64,000 nt of DNA, from positions 1 through 64,000 of the forward strand of contig JAVWVS010000001.1 in assembly GCA_036666555.1 (NCBI GenBank), in the 5' to 3' direction. A model generated the notes under the pieces. It was given only the letters and a program-made list of their open reading frames with translations, had not been told where the DNA came from and ran no database searches. The position numbers and the translations under genes are program-made. This DNA comes from UMGS1251 sp036666555. Its GTDB lineage: Bacteria > Bacillota > Clostridia > Lachnospirales > Lachnospiraceae. Below, piece after piece: positions 9,138 through 17,856 of this stretch. Every line of letters starts with the position of its first letter. Position 1 is the first letter of the stretch.

Positions 9138-9664
9138 AAATGACAGGATGTATTCATATCTATTGTGGGGACGGAAAAGGAAAAACAACTGCGGCTACCG
9201 GCTTAGCACTGCGGGCTTCCGGAACCGGAATGAAAGTATTATTTACTAGATTTTTAAAAAATGAGACATCCGGAGAACTAACCGTGCTGGATCGGTTGGA
9301 AGGAATCGAAGTACTTCATCTTCCCAAATCTTTTGGATTTTACCAGACACTGTCCCAGACAGAAAAAGAAGAAATGAGGCAGATGTATCAAAGTCTATGG
9401 GAATTAGTGAAAAGTAAAGTAGACCAGGGAGCTTATCAGATGCTGGTGTTGGATGAAATCATGGCGGCACTTACCTATCATGTATTAGAGGAAACGGATG
9501 TGATCCATTTTCTGCAACACAAACCAAAGGAATTAGAAATAGTAATGACCGGAAGAAATCCGGCAGAACCGTTGCTTGCACTGGCAGATTATGTGTCAGA
9601 AATCAAAAAAGTGAAACATCCCTTTGATCAAGGAATGATAGCAAGAAAAGGAATTGAGTTTTAA
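9134..9664 (+). CDS. cobO: Cob(I)yrinic acid a,c-diamide adenosyltransferase
   Basis: 176 residues. P-loop GDGKGKTTAATG begins at residue 12, and the rest follows the CobO/BtuR/CobP fold (VLDEIMAAL, then a TGRNP segment). The enzyme transfers the 5'-deoxyadenosyl group of ATP to the cobalt of reduced corrinoids. The start is ATG 9134 (overlapping the cobU stop) or ATG 9140, six bases later. It is the last gene before the promoter and riboswitch of the main cobalamin operon; no terminator is visible behind it. Confidence 0.92.
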   Translation: MKMTGCIHIYCGDGKGKTTAATGLALRASGTGMKVLFTRFLKNETSGELTVLDRLEGIEVLHLPKSFGFYQTLSQTEKEEMRQMYQSLWELVKSKVDQGAYQMLVLDEIMAALTYHVLEETDVIHFLQHKPKELEIVMTGRNPAEPLLALADYVSEIKKVKHPFDQGMIARKGIEF

Positions 9665-9685
9665 GTGTTTTATCTGAAAAACAAG

Positions 9686-9713
9686 TTGTATTTTTTCTGT
9701 AAATTGATATAAT
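9686..9713 (+). promoter_or_regulatory. Sigma-A-type promoter of the main cobalamin operon
   Basis: TTGTAT (9686-9691), 16 bases, TATAAT (9708-9713). It lies just behind the cobO stop and about 20 bases ahead of the riboswitch, as expected for a promoter whose transcript starts with the aptamer. Confidence 0.7.
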
Positions 9714-9732
9714 ATAAAGATAAATTCAAATT

Positions 9733-9890
9733 CGGCAGAGTTTAAAAGGTAGGGGAAGCAGGTGAGAATCTTGCACAATTCCCGTTGCTGTATTGGAAGA
9801 GCAATATTTTGAGATACCACTGTGATGTTCCATCATGGGAAGGTAAAGTATTGTGATGAGGCCTAAGTCAGAACACCCTCTTTTAAAAGA
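9733..9890 (+). promoter_or_regulatory. Cobalamin riboswitch aptamer
   Basis: Conserved blocks occur in the right order: AGGGGAAGCAGGTGAGAATC (9751-9770), TCCCG (9780-9784), TGGGAAGG (9836-9843) and a B12 box GCCTAAGTCAGAACACC (9861-9877). Together these are the hallmark of the adenosylcobalamin-sensing aptamer. It precedes cbiK, so cofactor binding should repress the long cobalamin operon. The upstream genes cbiGJ-cobU-cobO are not under it. Confidence 0.9.
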
Positions 9891-9913
9891 ATTTGAGTGG
9901 TTACGGGATATGA

Positions 9914-9983
9914 CCGGAGTATGCATTCTGAAAGTCTTTCTGATTTTATGAATGTCCGGGGGCAACCAGGTATAGGCATTCAT
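9914..9983 (+). promoter_or_regulatory. Candidate expression platform with mutually exclusive stems
   Basis: Between aptamer and cbiK, CCGGA (9914-9918) plus CATTC (9924-9928) can pair with GAATGTCCGG (9950-9959). Alternatively ATGAATG (9948-9954) pairs with CATTCAT (9977-9983). Both use GAATG, so they exclude each other, as in a riboswitch expression platform. Neither stem is followed by a U-tract, so the mode of control (transcription or translation) is open. Confidence 0.45.
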
Positions 9984-10043
9984 GTTCATAACATTTCCAA
10001 TAAAATATAATTAAATAGAGACCATACTGTGAAAGGAAAAATC

Positions 10044-10829
10044 ATGAAACAAAACAGTAAAAAGGGAATTTTAGTGGTTAGTTTTGGAACCAGCCATTTG
10101 GATACGCTGGATAAGACCATAGGAGCCATTGAAAGGCGCATCCAGCAACAGTACCCTCAGGAGATACTTTACCGCGGGTTTACCAGTGGGATGATTTTGG
10201 CAAAGCTCAAAAAGAAAGAACAGCTTCCGATGATGAATGTATCAGAAGCACTGGAGAAGATGCATGAGGATGGCATAGAGACCGTGTCGATTCAGCCTAC
10301 TCATATCATTCATGGAGTGGAAAACGATAAGATGGTGGAGCAGATAAAAGCCAAAAGTCATCTTTTTAAAAAAATAGTGATAGGCAATCCGCTGCTAAGC
10401 AGCGTGGAAGATTATAAGGCAGCCATTCACGCGGTGATGGAGACCATAGCATTGGAGGAAGAGGAAGGTCTGGTATTTATGGGACATGGAACAGACCATT
10501 ATGCCAATGCCGCTTACCCGGCGTTGGAATATACTGCACATACCCTGGGGTATGACCGGGTATTGGTGGGTACGGTGGAAGGATTTCCACAGTTGAAGCA
10601 TGTCATGACCGGGTTGGAAACAAGAAATATCCGAAAAGTAAAATTGATGCCATTTATGGTGGTAGCAGGAGACCATGCTAAAAATGATATGGCCGGAGAA
10701 GAAGATTCCTGGAAGACCATTTTAGAAAAAGCCGGATATCAGGTGGAAGTTATTTTAAAAGGTCTGGGGGAAATGAAGGGAATCCAGAATCTTTTCGTAG
10801 AGCATCTGCGGGAGGCGAAAGAGCAATGA
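10044..10829 (+). CDS. cbiK: Sirohydrochlorin cobaltochelatase
   Basis: 261 residues from ATG 10044 with AAAGGA a few bases upstream; a GTG 15 bases earlier in frame is the weaker start. Class II chelatase fold. Metal-site histidines sit in MGHGTDHYANAAYP (His148) and VVAGDHAKND (His211), at the positions of the two catalytic histidines of Salmonella CbiK. It inserts Co2+ into sirohydrochlorin, the first committed step of the cobalt-early pathway. There is no signal peptide, so it is the cytoplasmic biosynthetic form. First gene after the riboswitch; overlaps cbiD by 4 bases. Confidence 0.93.
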   Translation: MKQNSKKGILVVSFGTSHLDTLDKTIGAIERRIQQQYPQEILYRGFTSGMILAKLKKKEQLPMMNVSEALEKMHEDGIETVSIQPTHIIHGVENDKMVEQIKAKSHLFKKIVIGNPLLSSVEDYKAAIHAVMETIALEEEEGLVFMGHGTDHYANAAYPALEYTAHTLGYDRVLVGTVEGFPQLKHVMTGLETRNIRKVKLMPFMVVAGDHAKNDMAGEEDSWKTILEKAGYQVEVILKGLGEMKGIQNLFVEHLREAKEQ

Positions 10830-11950
10830 GACCAAAGGAAACATTACGGCGGGGATATACTACGGGAAGCTGCGCTGCAGCAGCAGTGCAGGCCGGTCTT
10901 CGGATGCTTTTTACCGGAGAGCCAGTGCAGGAAGTGAGACTGCGGACACCGGGAGGTACCGAATTATTTTTAGAAGTCGAAGATTGTAAAATAGAACCGG
11001 AAACCGTCCGTTGTGCCATCCGAAAAGACAGTGGAGATGATCCGGATATTACCAATGGAATCTTGATTTATGGAAAGGTTTCGAAATGCAGACAGCCGGG
11101 GATTCATCTGGCAGGAGGCCAGGGAGTGGGTACCATAACAAAAAGAGGGCTTTCCGTGGCAGTTGGAGAAGCAGCAATCAATCCGGTTCCCAGACAAATG
11201 ATACAAAAGGAAGCGGAAACCATATGCGCAGCCCATGGTTATGAAGAAGGATTGGAGATTGTCATTTCCATTCCTCAAGGTGAGGAATTGGCAGACAAAA
11301 CCTTTAATCCACGATTGGGGATTGAAGGAGGATTATCTGTTCTTGGGACAACCGGAATCGTAGAACCTATGAGCGAACGGGCATTGCTGGATACGATTTT
11401 TTTGGAACTTCGTGTGCGAAAAGAAAGTGGTGCCAAGTATTGCTACATTGTCCCGGGCAATTATGGCAGTGATTTTTTGCAGCAAAGTCTTCATTATGAT
11501 GTGGAAAAGGCCGTGAAGTGTAGCAATTATATTGGGGAGACCATAGATTTTGCAAGGCAATTAGGATTTGAAGGAATCTTACTGGTAGGCCATGTGGGGA
11601 AAATGGTGAAATTAGCAGCAGGGATTATGAATACCCATTCCAGACAGGCGGATGGCAGAATGGAAATTTTCGCAGCACATGCAGCATTGTTAGGAGCTAC
11701 GCAGGAACGGATTAGAGCAATCATGGAGGCAGTGACTACTACGGAAGTGATTGCCATTTTGTCAGAGGCAGGATTACTGGAAAAGGTGATGGAAAGTATT
11801 ATGAAGAAAATAAATACCTATGTGACTTATCGTGCAGGGAACACCTTACATATCGGAGTGATACTATTTTCTGAAGAACAGATATTGGGAAAAACCGAGG
11901 CAGCTTCTCAGCTGCAGAACATTTTGGAACAAGAAAAGGAGATGGTGTGA
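10826..11950 (+). CDS. cbiD: Cobalt-precorrin-5B (C1)-methyltransferase
   Basis: 374 residues. The N-terminus RRGYTTGSCAAAA is the CbiD signature, and the KDSGDDPD segment and GNYGSDF loop are also typical. CbiD methylates C-1 of the corrin ring in the anaerobic route, after CbiG has opened the lactone. The start overlaps the cbiK stop as ATGA, and the stop overlaps the next start by one base. The length is standard. Confidence 0.95.
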   Translation: MRPKETLRRGYTTGSCAAAAVQAGLRMLFTGEPVQEVRLRTPGGTELFLEVEDCKIEPETVRCAIRKDSGDDPDITNGILIYGKVSKCRQPGIHLAGGQGVGTITKRGLSVAVGEAAINPVPRQMIQKEAETICAAHGYEEGLEIVISIPQGEELADKTFNPRLGIEGGLSVLGTTGIVEPMSERALLDTIFLELRVRKESGAKYCYIVPGNYGSDFLQQSLHYDVEKAVKCSNYIGETIDFARQLGFEGILLVGHVGKMVKLAAGIMNTHSRQADGRMEIFAAHAALLGATQERIRAIMEAVTTTEVIAILSEAGLLEKVMESIMKKINTYVTYRAGNTLHIGVILFSEEQILGKTEAASQLQNILEQEKEMV

Positions 11951-12693
11951 TGCAAGGGATATTATACGGAATAGGAGTGGGACCGGGGGATCCGAAATTA
12001 TTGACCATCAAAGCATTGGAAGTGATGCAAGGATGCGCTGTCATTGCCATTGCAGTATCGGATCCAGATTATGCTCTTACGATACAAGAAAAAAAGCCCA
12101 TGGAAGAAGAACGTTATCTTGAAAAATGCGTGGCATATCAAATTGCAAAACAAGTCTTTCCGGAGATTGTGAAAAAAAAGAAATGTTATTTGCCTATGCC
12201 TATGACCAAGGAATCGAGACTTTTGAACCGATGTCATGAAGTTGCTGCGGATATGGTAGGGCAGGAGCTGGAAAAGGGAAGGGACGTGGCATTTCTTACC
12301 TTGGGAGATCCGACTATTTATTCCACCTATCTCTATGTCCACAAACGCATTCAGGAACGGGGATATCAGACACAGATTATTCCGGGGATTCCTTCTTTTT
12401 GTGCGGCGGCAGCTCGTATGGGTATGGGATTGGTAGAGAATCGAGAAGAATTGCACATCATTCCGGCATCCTATGATATTCAAGACAGCCTGCAGCTTTT
12501 TGGAACCAAAGTGTTTATGAAAGCGGGAACCAAGTTAGAACAGGTAAAAGAAGAACTAAAGAAACGAAATTTACAAGTCACCATGGTGGAAAATTGTGGC
12601 ATGGTGAATGAAAAATCATATCATCAGGTGGAAGACATACCGGAACAAGCCGGATATTATTCGTTATTAATAGTCAAGGAGGAAACAAAATGA
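11950..12693 (+). CDS. cbiL: Cobalt-factor II / precorrin-2 C20-methyltransferase
   Basis: 247 residues from ATG 11950 (TGATG overlap with cbiD; GTG 11947 in frame is an alternative). Tetrapyrrole methylase fold. The SAM-binding N-terminal loop GIGVGPGDPKLLTIKA is characteristic of CbiL/CobI, followed by LTLGDPTIYST and IIPGIPSFCAAAA. It adds the C-20 methyl group in the first SAM-dependent step after cobalt insertion. Confidence 0.93.
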   Translation: MQGILYGIGVGPGDPKLLTIKALEVMQGCAVIAIAVSDPDYALTIQEKKPMEEERYLEKCVAYQIAKQVFPEIVKKKKCYLPMPMTKESRLLNRCHEVAADMVGQELEKGRDVAFLTLGDPTIYSTYLYVHKRIQERGYQTQIIPGIPSFCAAAARMGMGLVENREELHIIPASYDIQDSLQLFGTKVFMKAGTKLEQVKEELKKRNLQVTMVENCGMVNEKSYHQVEDIPEQAGYYSLLIVKEETK

Positions 12694-13448
12694 TATCTTT
12701 TGTAGGAGCAGGACCGGGAGCAGAGGATTTGATTACAATGCGCGGACATCGATTACTGCAGGAAGCGGATGTAATTGTATATGCCGGTTCGCTGGTAAAT
12801 CCGGCATTGCTGGAAGTAAAAAAAGAGACCTGCCAGGTATATAACAGTGCACAGATGACTTTAGAAGAAGTGATGGAAGTTATGACAGTGGCTCATCAGG
12901 CGCAGAAAAAAATAGTGCGTCTTCACACGGGAGATCCTTGCCTTTATGGCGCAATTAAGGAGCAGATAGACAGACTCGAGCAAGAAGGGATTACGTATGA
13001 AATCTGTCCCGGAGTCAGTTCCTTTTGTGGAGCGGCAGCAGCATTGGGAGCAGAATATACGCTTCCGGGGATTTCACAGTCAGTAGTGATTACCAGAATG
13101 GAAGGACGTACACCGGTACCAAGTAGAGAATCGATTGAAAGTTTTGCGGCACATCAGACAACTATGGTCATCTTCCTAAGCACAGGGATGCTGGGGAAAT
13201 TATCCAAGGAACTGAGAAGTGGCGGATACGATGGGGACACGCCGGCAGCGATTGTATACAAGGCAACCTGGCCCGAAGAAAAAGTATGTCATTGTACGGT
13301 AGGAACATTAGAAGAGACTGCTAAAGACCAGAATATTACAAAGACAGCACTGATTGTAGTGGGGAATATTTTGCAAGGAGATTATCAACGCTCTAAGCTT
13401 TATGATCCATCATTTACAACAGAATTTCGGGAAGCAACGCAATCATAG
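12690..13448 (+). CDS. cbiF: Cobalt-precorrin-4 (C11)-methyltransferase
   Basis: 252 residues, ATGA overlap with cbiL. The N-terminus FVGAGPGAEDLITMRG and the YAGSLVNPALL segment are diagnostic for CbiF/CobM. RLHTGDPCLYGAI and a CPGVSSF loop complete the methylase fold. It methylates C-11 of cobalt-precorrin-4. The cbiH ribosome site lies just beyond its stop. Confidence 0.95.
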   Translation: MISFVGAGPGAEDLITMRGHRLLQEADVIVYAGSLVNPALLEVKKETCQVYNSAQMTLEEVMEVMTVAHQAQKKIVRLHTGDPCLYGAIKEQIDRLEQEGITYEICPGVSSFCGAAAALGAEYTLPGISQSVVITRMEGRTPVPSRESIESFAAHQTTMVIFLSTGMLGKLSKELRSGGYDGDTPAAIVYKATWPEEKVCHCTVGTLEETAKDQNITKTALIVVGNILQGDYQRSKLYDPSFTTEFREATQS

Positions 13449-13459
13449 TGGAGGCAGAC

Positions 13460-14194
13460 ATGAAAAGAATATATGTAATTGGAATCGGACCGGGTGCGTA
13501 TGAGCAAATGACGATAGGGGCAGTAAAGCGATTGGAACAATGTGACATCATCATAGGGTATACTGTATACATTGATTTGGTGAAAGAGCATTTTCCGGGA
13601 AAGGTATTTCTTTCTACCCCAATGAAACAGGAGGTAAAGCGCTGTCATATGGCATGTGAAGAGGCAATGGCTGGAAAGCAGGTAGCCATGATATGCAGTG
13701 GAGATGCAGGTATCTATGGAATGGCAGGATTGATGTACGAAACGGCTCATGAATATGAGGGCATTCAGGTAGAAGTGGTACCGGGAATTACCGCGGCTTC
13801 CGCAGGCGCAGCCATACTAGGGGCACCATTGAATCATGATTTTGCCGTGATTAGCTTAAGTGATTTGCTAACACCTTGGGAAAAAATAGAACAACGACTG
13901 GCCAGTGCTGCAAAAGGAGATTTTGCCATCTGTTTGTATAATCCGTCCAGTAAGAAACGGAAGGATTATTTGGAACGGGCATGTACCATTTTGCTAGCGG
14001 ATAAACATCCGGATACGGTATGTGGTATTGTTCGCAATATTGGAAGAGAAGGGGAAACCATTTCTTATTTATCCTTAGAAGCATTACAGCAGACTTCGGT
14101 GGATATGTTTACTACGGTGTTTATCGGAAATAAGCAGACGGTATTGCTAGATGGGAAGATGGTTACACCAAGAGGATATCATCATGAAGCATAA
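13460..14194 (+). CDS. cbiH: Cobalt-precorrin-3B (C17)-methyltransferase
   Basis: 244 residues from ATG 13460, with GGAGG about 5-10 bases upstream; a GTG at 13448 in frame would place the ribosome site inside the gene. Motifs: IGIGPGAYEQMTIGA, IIGYTVYIDLV, CSGDAGIYGMAGL and VVPGITAASAGAA, all typical of CbiH/CobJ, which methylates C-17 with ring contraction. The usual single-domain size applies, without the CbiG or C-terminal extensions seen in some species. It overlaps cbiET by 11 bases. Confidence 0.94.
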   Translation: MKRIYVIGIGPGAYEQMTIGAVKRLEQCDIIIGYTVYIDLVKEHFPGKVFLSTPMKQEVKRCHMACEEAMAGKQVAMICSGDAGIYGMAGLMYETAHEYEGIQVEVVPGITAASAGAAILGAPLNHDFAVISLSDLLTPWEKIEQRLASAAKGDFAICLYNPSSKKRKDYLERACTILLADKHPDTVCGIVRNIGREGETISYLSLEALQQTSVDMFTTVFIGNKQTVLLDGKMVTPRGYHHEA

Positions 14195-15401
14195 AAAAAG
14201 AAAAATCTATTTGGCCGGGGTCGGTATGGGAACACCGGGTACCATTACCAAAGAAGTGAAAGACGCTGTGGAAAGCAGTTCCTGCATCATCGGTGCTGCA
14301 CGGATGTTAGAAGGATATGTTCACTTAGAAAAAGAGAAGGTCAATGCCTATCGTCCGGATGAAATCGCAGCCTACATAGGAACCCATCAAGAACATCAAA
14401 CCATTGCTATTTTACTATCGGGAGATGCAGGTTATTACAGTGGTGCCAAAAAACTGTTGTCGGTGCTTTCCCAAGAAGACTATGAAGTGCAGGTACTGCC
14501 CGGAATTTCGGCAGTGGCTTATCTGGCCGCTAAATGTCAAATGTCATGGGAAGATGCCAGTTTTGTAAGTCTTCACGGAACGAAACAAAACTTTATATAT
14601 GAAGTGCTCCATCATGAGAAAACAGCGATACTGCTAGGCGGGCAAGGAATAGCCAAAGAGGTATGTGAGAAATTGAGTGCTTATGGATTGCAGGAGTTGG
14701 TTCTGCATATTGGCACTCATCTTTCCTATGAAAATGAGCGAATTCAGACAAAAAAAGCAGCAGAAATACAACCGGAAGATTTGGAAGGATTAACGGTGGT
14801 AATGATTGAAAATCCTCATCCTCAAGAGGAGGTGGCACCCCATATTCCAGACGCCCAATTTCTACGTGGGGAAGCACCTATGACCAAGGAAGAAGTTCGG
14901 GCTGTTTGTATGGCGAAACTTCATCTAACTAAGAATGCAGTGCTATATGATGTGGGAGCGGGAACCGGTTCCGTGTCCATAGAGGCAGCATTACAAGGGG
15001 GAGACATTCAGGTTTATGCCATTGAAAAAAAAGAAGTGGCCATTGCCCTTTTAAAAGCCAATCAACTAAAATTTCGTGCAGATAATATAACCATTGTAGC
15101 AGGTTCAGCTCCGGAAGCACTTGTGGAACTGCCGGCACCTACCCATGTTTTTATCGGAGGGAGCAGTGGTAACTTACCGGAGATTGTTCGCAGTGTGAAG
15201 CAGAAAAATCCACAGGTGCAGATTGTGCTGACTGCTATTTCCTTAGAAACGATGAGCGAAGTGGAAAGGTTGATGAAAAGTGGAGTATTACCGGAGGAGC
15301 AAGTGACCATCACGCAACTAACGGTGGCAGCCAGTAAAACCATAGGAACTTATCATATGATGATGGGACAAAATCCTGTTTTTGTTGTTTCATGTTCTTA
15401 A
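14184..15401 (+). CDS. cbiET: CbiE-CbiT fusion: cobalt-precorrin-7 C5-methyltransferase / cobalt-precorrin-6B C15-methyltransferase (decarboxylating)
   Basis: 405 residues from ATG 14184 inside the cbiH end. Residues 1 to about 200 are CbiE (tetrapyrrole methylase; GVGMGTPGTITKEV, LLSGDAGYYSGA, LPGISAVAYLAA). Residues from about 225 are CbiT, a class I methyltransferase with the SAM motif DVGAGTGSVSIEAA (Asp256) and IGGSSGNLPEI. The fusion corresponds to aerobic CobL and does C-5 and C-15 methylation plus decarboxylation of the acetate side chain. Such fusions are common in Firmicutes. Confidence 0.94.
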   Translation: MKHKKRKIYLAGVGMGTPGTITKEVKDAVESSSCIIGAARMLEGYVHLEKEKVNAYRPDEIAAYIGTHQEHQTIAILLSGDAGYYSGAKKLLSVLSQEDYEVQVLPGISAVAYLAAKCQMSWEDASFVSLHGTKQNFIYEVLHHEKTAILLGGQGIAKEVCEKLSAYGLQELVLHIGTHLSYENERIQTKKAAEIQPEDLEGLTVVMIENPHPQEEVAPHIPDAQFLRGEAPMTKEEVRAVCMAKLHLTKNAVLYDVGAGTGSVSIEAALQGGDIQVYAIEKKEVAIALLKANQLKFRADNITIVAGSAPEALVELPAPTHVFIGGSSGNLPEIVRSVKQKNPQVQIVLTAISLETMSEVERLMKSGVLPEEQVTITQLTVAASKTIGTYHMMMGQNPVFVVSCS

Positions 15402-15425
15402 AACGAAGAAAAGGAGCACGAAGAT

Positions 15426-16796
15426 ATGAATACACCTAGAGTTATGATTACTTCTCCTGCAAGTGGAAGTGGGAAAACCACCATTACCTGTGGCATACTG
15501 CAGGCTTTGAAAAATCGGGGAAAGTCACCGGTGTCGGGAAAATGCGGACCGGATTATATTGACCCCATGTTTCATGAGGCGGTTTTGAAAATTCCCTCGG
15601 AGAATCTAGATCTCTTTTTCTGCCAAGAAGAAGTGGTGAAAACATTATTGAAAAACCATGCAAAACAGGGAGATATTACAATATTAGAAGGTGCCATGGG
15701 ATATTATGACGGTCAGGCATTGAATTCATGGAAGGGCAGTGCTTATGATGTGGCAAAGGTGACGGACACGCCGGTAATTCTGGTCATACCATGTAAAGGT
15801 ATGGCATTATCCTTGGTTCCGGTGATTCAAGGAATGCTGTCATTTCGTAAAGACCACCATATTCGGGGAGTGATTTTAAACCAAATATCTCAAGGGATGT
15901 ACGGGCGGATGAAGGAAATGCTGGAAGAACATCTGGAGATACCGGTTCTTGGCTATGTGCCTCCCCTTTCCTTTTTCTCTTTGCAAAGCCGCCATTTGGG
16001 ACTGGTAACGCCGGGGGAAAGGGTAGGATTATCGGAAGAAATCGAAGTGCTTGGCAATCTTTTGGAACAGACTATTGATCTGGATGCGCTGACTGCCATT
16101 GCACAAAGTGCACCACCCCTTCTGACTTCCTGGAACTTAGAACTGGAACCCCAATCCAAAGAAGCGGCACCGGTGCGGATTGCTGTAGCAAAAGATGAAG
16201 CATTCTGTTTTTATTATAGGGATAATCTGACATTGTTAGAAAAACTTGGATGTGAACTGACATTCTTTAGCCCCATACGAGATCACGAACTTCCGGTGGG
16301 AACCAGAGGTCTTTTATTAGGAGGGGGCTATCCGGAATTATATGCCAAAAAGCTATCCGAAAACCATGAGATGCGAGAATCCATTCGAGTGGCAGTTACC
16401 AAAGGACTTCCATGTATTGCTGAGTGCGGTGGATTTATGTATCTGCAGGAAATGTTGGAAGAAAAGGATGGAACCAAATATCCTATGGTGGGTGCAATCA
16501 AAGGAGTTTCTTTTCCTACTGGGAAACTGGTGCGTTTCGGCTATGTCACCTTGGAATCACAGCAAGAACAGGGATATCTTCCAAAAGGGGAAACGCTAAA
16601 AGGTCATGAGTTTCATCACTGGGACAGCACCCATCCAGGAACTGCCTGCCTGGCGGTGAAACCGGAGAGAGAAAAAAGCTGGAACTGTATCCATGCCAAA
16701 GAACATTTATTTGCAGGATATCCCCATCTTCATTTTTACTCAAATCCCAAATTTGCTCAACGATTCGTAGCACTGTGCAGAGAGGAAAAGAAATAA
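15426..16796 (+). CDS. cbiA: Cobyrinate a,c-diamide synthase
   Basis: 456 residues, ribosome site AAGGAG about 10 bases before ATG 15426. N-terminal dethiobiotin-synthetase-like domain with P-loop SPASGSGKTT (10-19) and KCGPDYIDPMFH. C-terminal glutamine amidotransferase domain of the triad type with nucleophile Cys334 in ECGGFMYL and a late EFHHWD histidine. It amidates the a and c carboxylates of cobyrinate using ATP and glutamine. Confidence 0.95.
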   Translation: MNTPRVMITSPASGSGKTTITCGILQALKNRGKSPVSGKCGPDYIDPMFHEAVLKIPSENLDLFFCQEEVVKTLLKNHAKQGDITILEGAMGYYDGQALNSWKGSAYDVAKVTDTPVILVIPCKGMALSLVPVIQGMLSFRKDHHIRGVILNQISQGMYGRMKEMLEEHLEIPVLGYVPPLSFFSLQSRHLGLVTPGERVGLSEEIEVLGNLLEQTIDLDALTAIAQSAPPLLTSWNLELEPQSKEAAPVRIAVAKDEAFCFYYRDNLTLLEKLGCELTFFSPIRDHELPVGTRGLLLGGGYPELYAKKLSENHEMRESIRVAVTKGLPCIAECGGFMYLQEMLEEKDGTKYPMVGAIKGVSFPTGKLVRFGYVTLESQQEQGYLPKGETLKGHEFHHWDSTHPGTACLAVKPEREKSWNCIHAKEHLFAGYPHLHFYSNPKFAQRFVALCREEKK

Positions 16797-16797
16797 A

Positions 16798-17856
16798 ATG
16801 GAATTAAAAGAAATGATTTCGCATATAAAACCCATTGATCAAGGAGCAGTTAAGCAGGCAGAGGACAGATGGCTTACCATTGCCAAACCACTATTTTCTT
16901 TGGGAAAATTGGAAACGGCCATAACTTTGATGGCAGGAATCAAAGGAACTTCTCAGTTTACATTGGAGAAAAAGGGATTGATTATTATGTGTGCAGATAA
17001 TGGGGTGGTGGAAGAAGGAGTCACACAGACGGGGCAGGAAGTGACAGCTATTGTGGCAGACAATTTTACCAAGCAGGCTACCAGTGTGTGTATGATGGCA
17101 GAAGAAGCGAAGGTGGATTTATTTCCCATCGACATTGGAATGGCAGTGGATGTTTCATCGGTGTCCCATCCAAGGAATAAGGTTGCATATGGAACCCGGA
17201 ATTTAAAAAAAGAACCGGCCATGACCAGAGAACAAGCGGTGGCAGCCATCCAAATCGGAATTCGAATCGTAGAAGAACGAAAACAGGAAGGGTATGATAT
17301 TTTGGCCACCGGAGAAATGGGCATTGGCAATACCACCACCAGTAGTGCGGTGGCAGCGGTTCTTTTGCACCGACCGGTGGAGGAAGTGACCGGAAGAGGC
17401 GCAGGACTGACTGGGATAGGATTACAGAAGAAAATTGGTGTTATAGAGGAAGCTTTGTCACTGCACTGTCCCAATCCAGAAGATCCCATAGAGGTTATTG
17501 CCAAAGTCGGAGGACTGGATGTTGCGGGGTTGGTAGGAGTATTTCTAGGAGGTGCGATCTATCATATTCCCATTGTCATAGATGGATTTATCTCAGCAGT
17601 TGCAGCTTTGGCAGCGGTGCGGATGGCACCACTTACCCGGGAATATATGCTTCCATCCCATGTATCAAAGGAACCGGCGGGGCAGATGGTGTTAGATGCT
17701 TTAGAACTTTCCCCATTTCTTACTTGTGACATGTGTTTGGGAGAAGGAACGGGTGCAGTTGCTGTGATGCCACTTCTGAACATGGGATTGAAAGTATATT
17801 TACAAATGAGTACCTTTCAGGACATTACCATAGAAGAGTATGAGGTATATCAATGA
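16798..17856 (+). CDS. cobT: Nicotinate-nucleotide:dimethylbenzimidazole phosphoribosyltransferase
   Basis: 352 residues, the usual CobT length. Motifs: GKLETAITLMAGI near the N-terminus, a TGEMGIGNTTT loop, GRGAGLTG, and near the end GEGTGAVAVMPL with the conserved catalytic Glu. It makes alpha-ribazole phosphate from a lower-ligand base and nicotinate mononucleotide. No base-synthesis gene (bluB, bza) is in this window, so the base must come from elsewhere. It overlaps cobS by 4 bases. Confidence 0.95.
   Translation: MELKEMISHIKPIDQGAVKQAEDRWLTIAKPLFSLGKLETAITLMAGIKGTSQFTLEKKGLIIMCADNGVVEEGVTQTGQEVTAIVADNFTKQATSVCMMAEEAKVDLFPIDIGMAVDVSSVSHPRNKVAYGTRNLKKEPAMTREQAVAAIQIGIRIVEERKQEGYDILATGEMGIGNTTTSSAVAAVLLHRPVEEVTGRGAGLTGIGLQKKIGVIEEALSLHCPNPEDPIEVIAKVGGLDVAGLVGVFLGGAIYHIPIVIDGFISAVAALAAVRMAPLTREYMLPSHVSKEPAGQMVLDALELSPFLTCDMCLGEGTGAVAVMPLLNMGLKVYLQMSTFQDITIEEYEVYQ

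Noticed and set aside
9914..9990. Classical Rho-independent terminator behind the cobalamin aptamer
   Set aside because: Stems exist but no run of T follows either of them.
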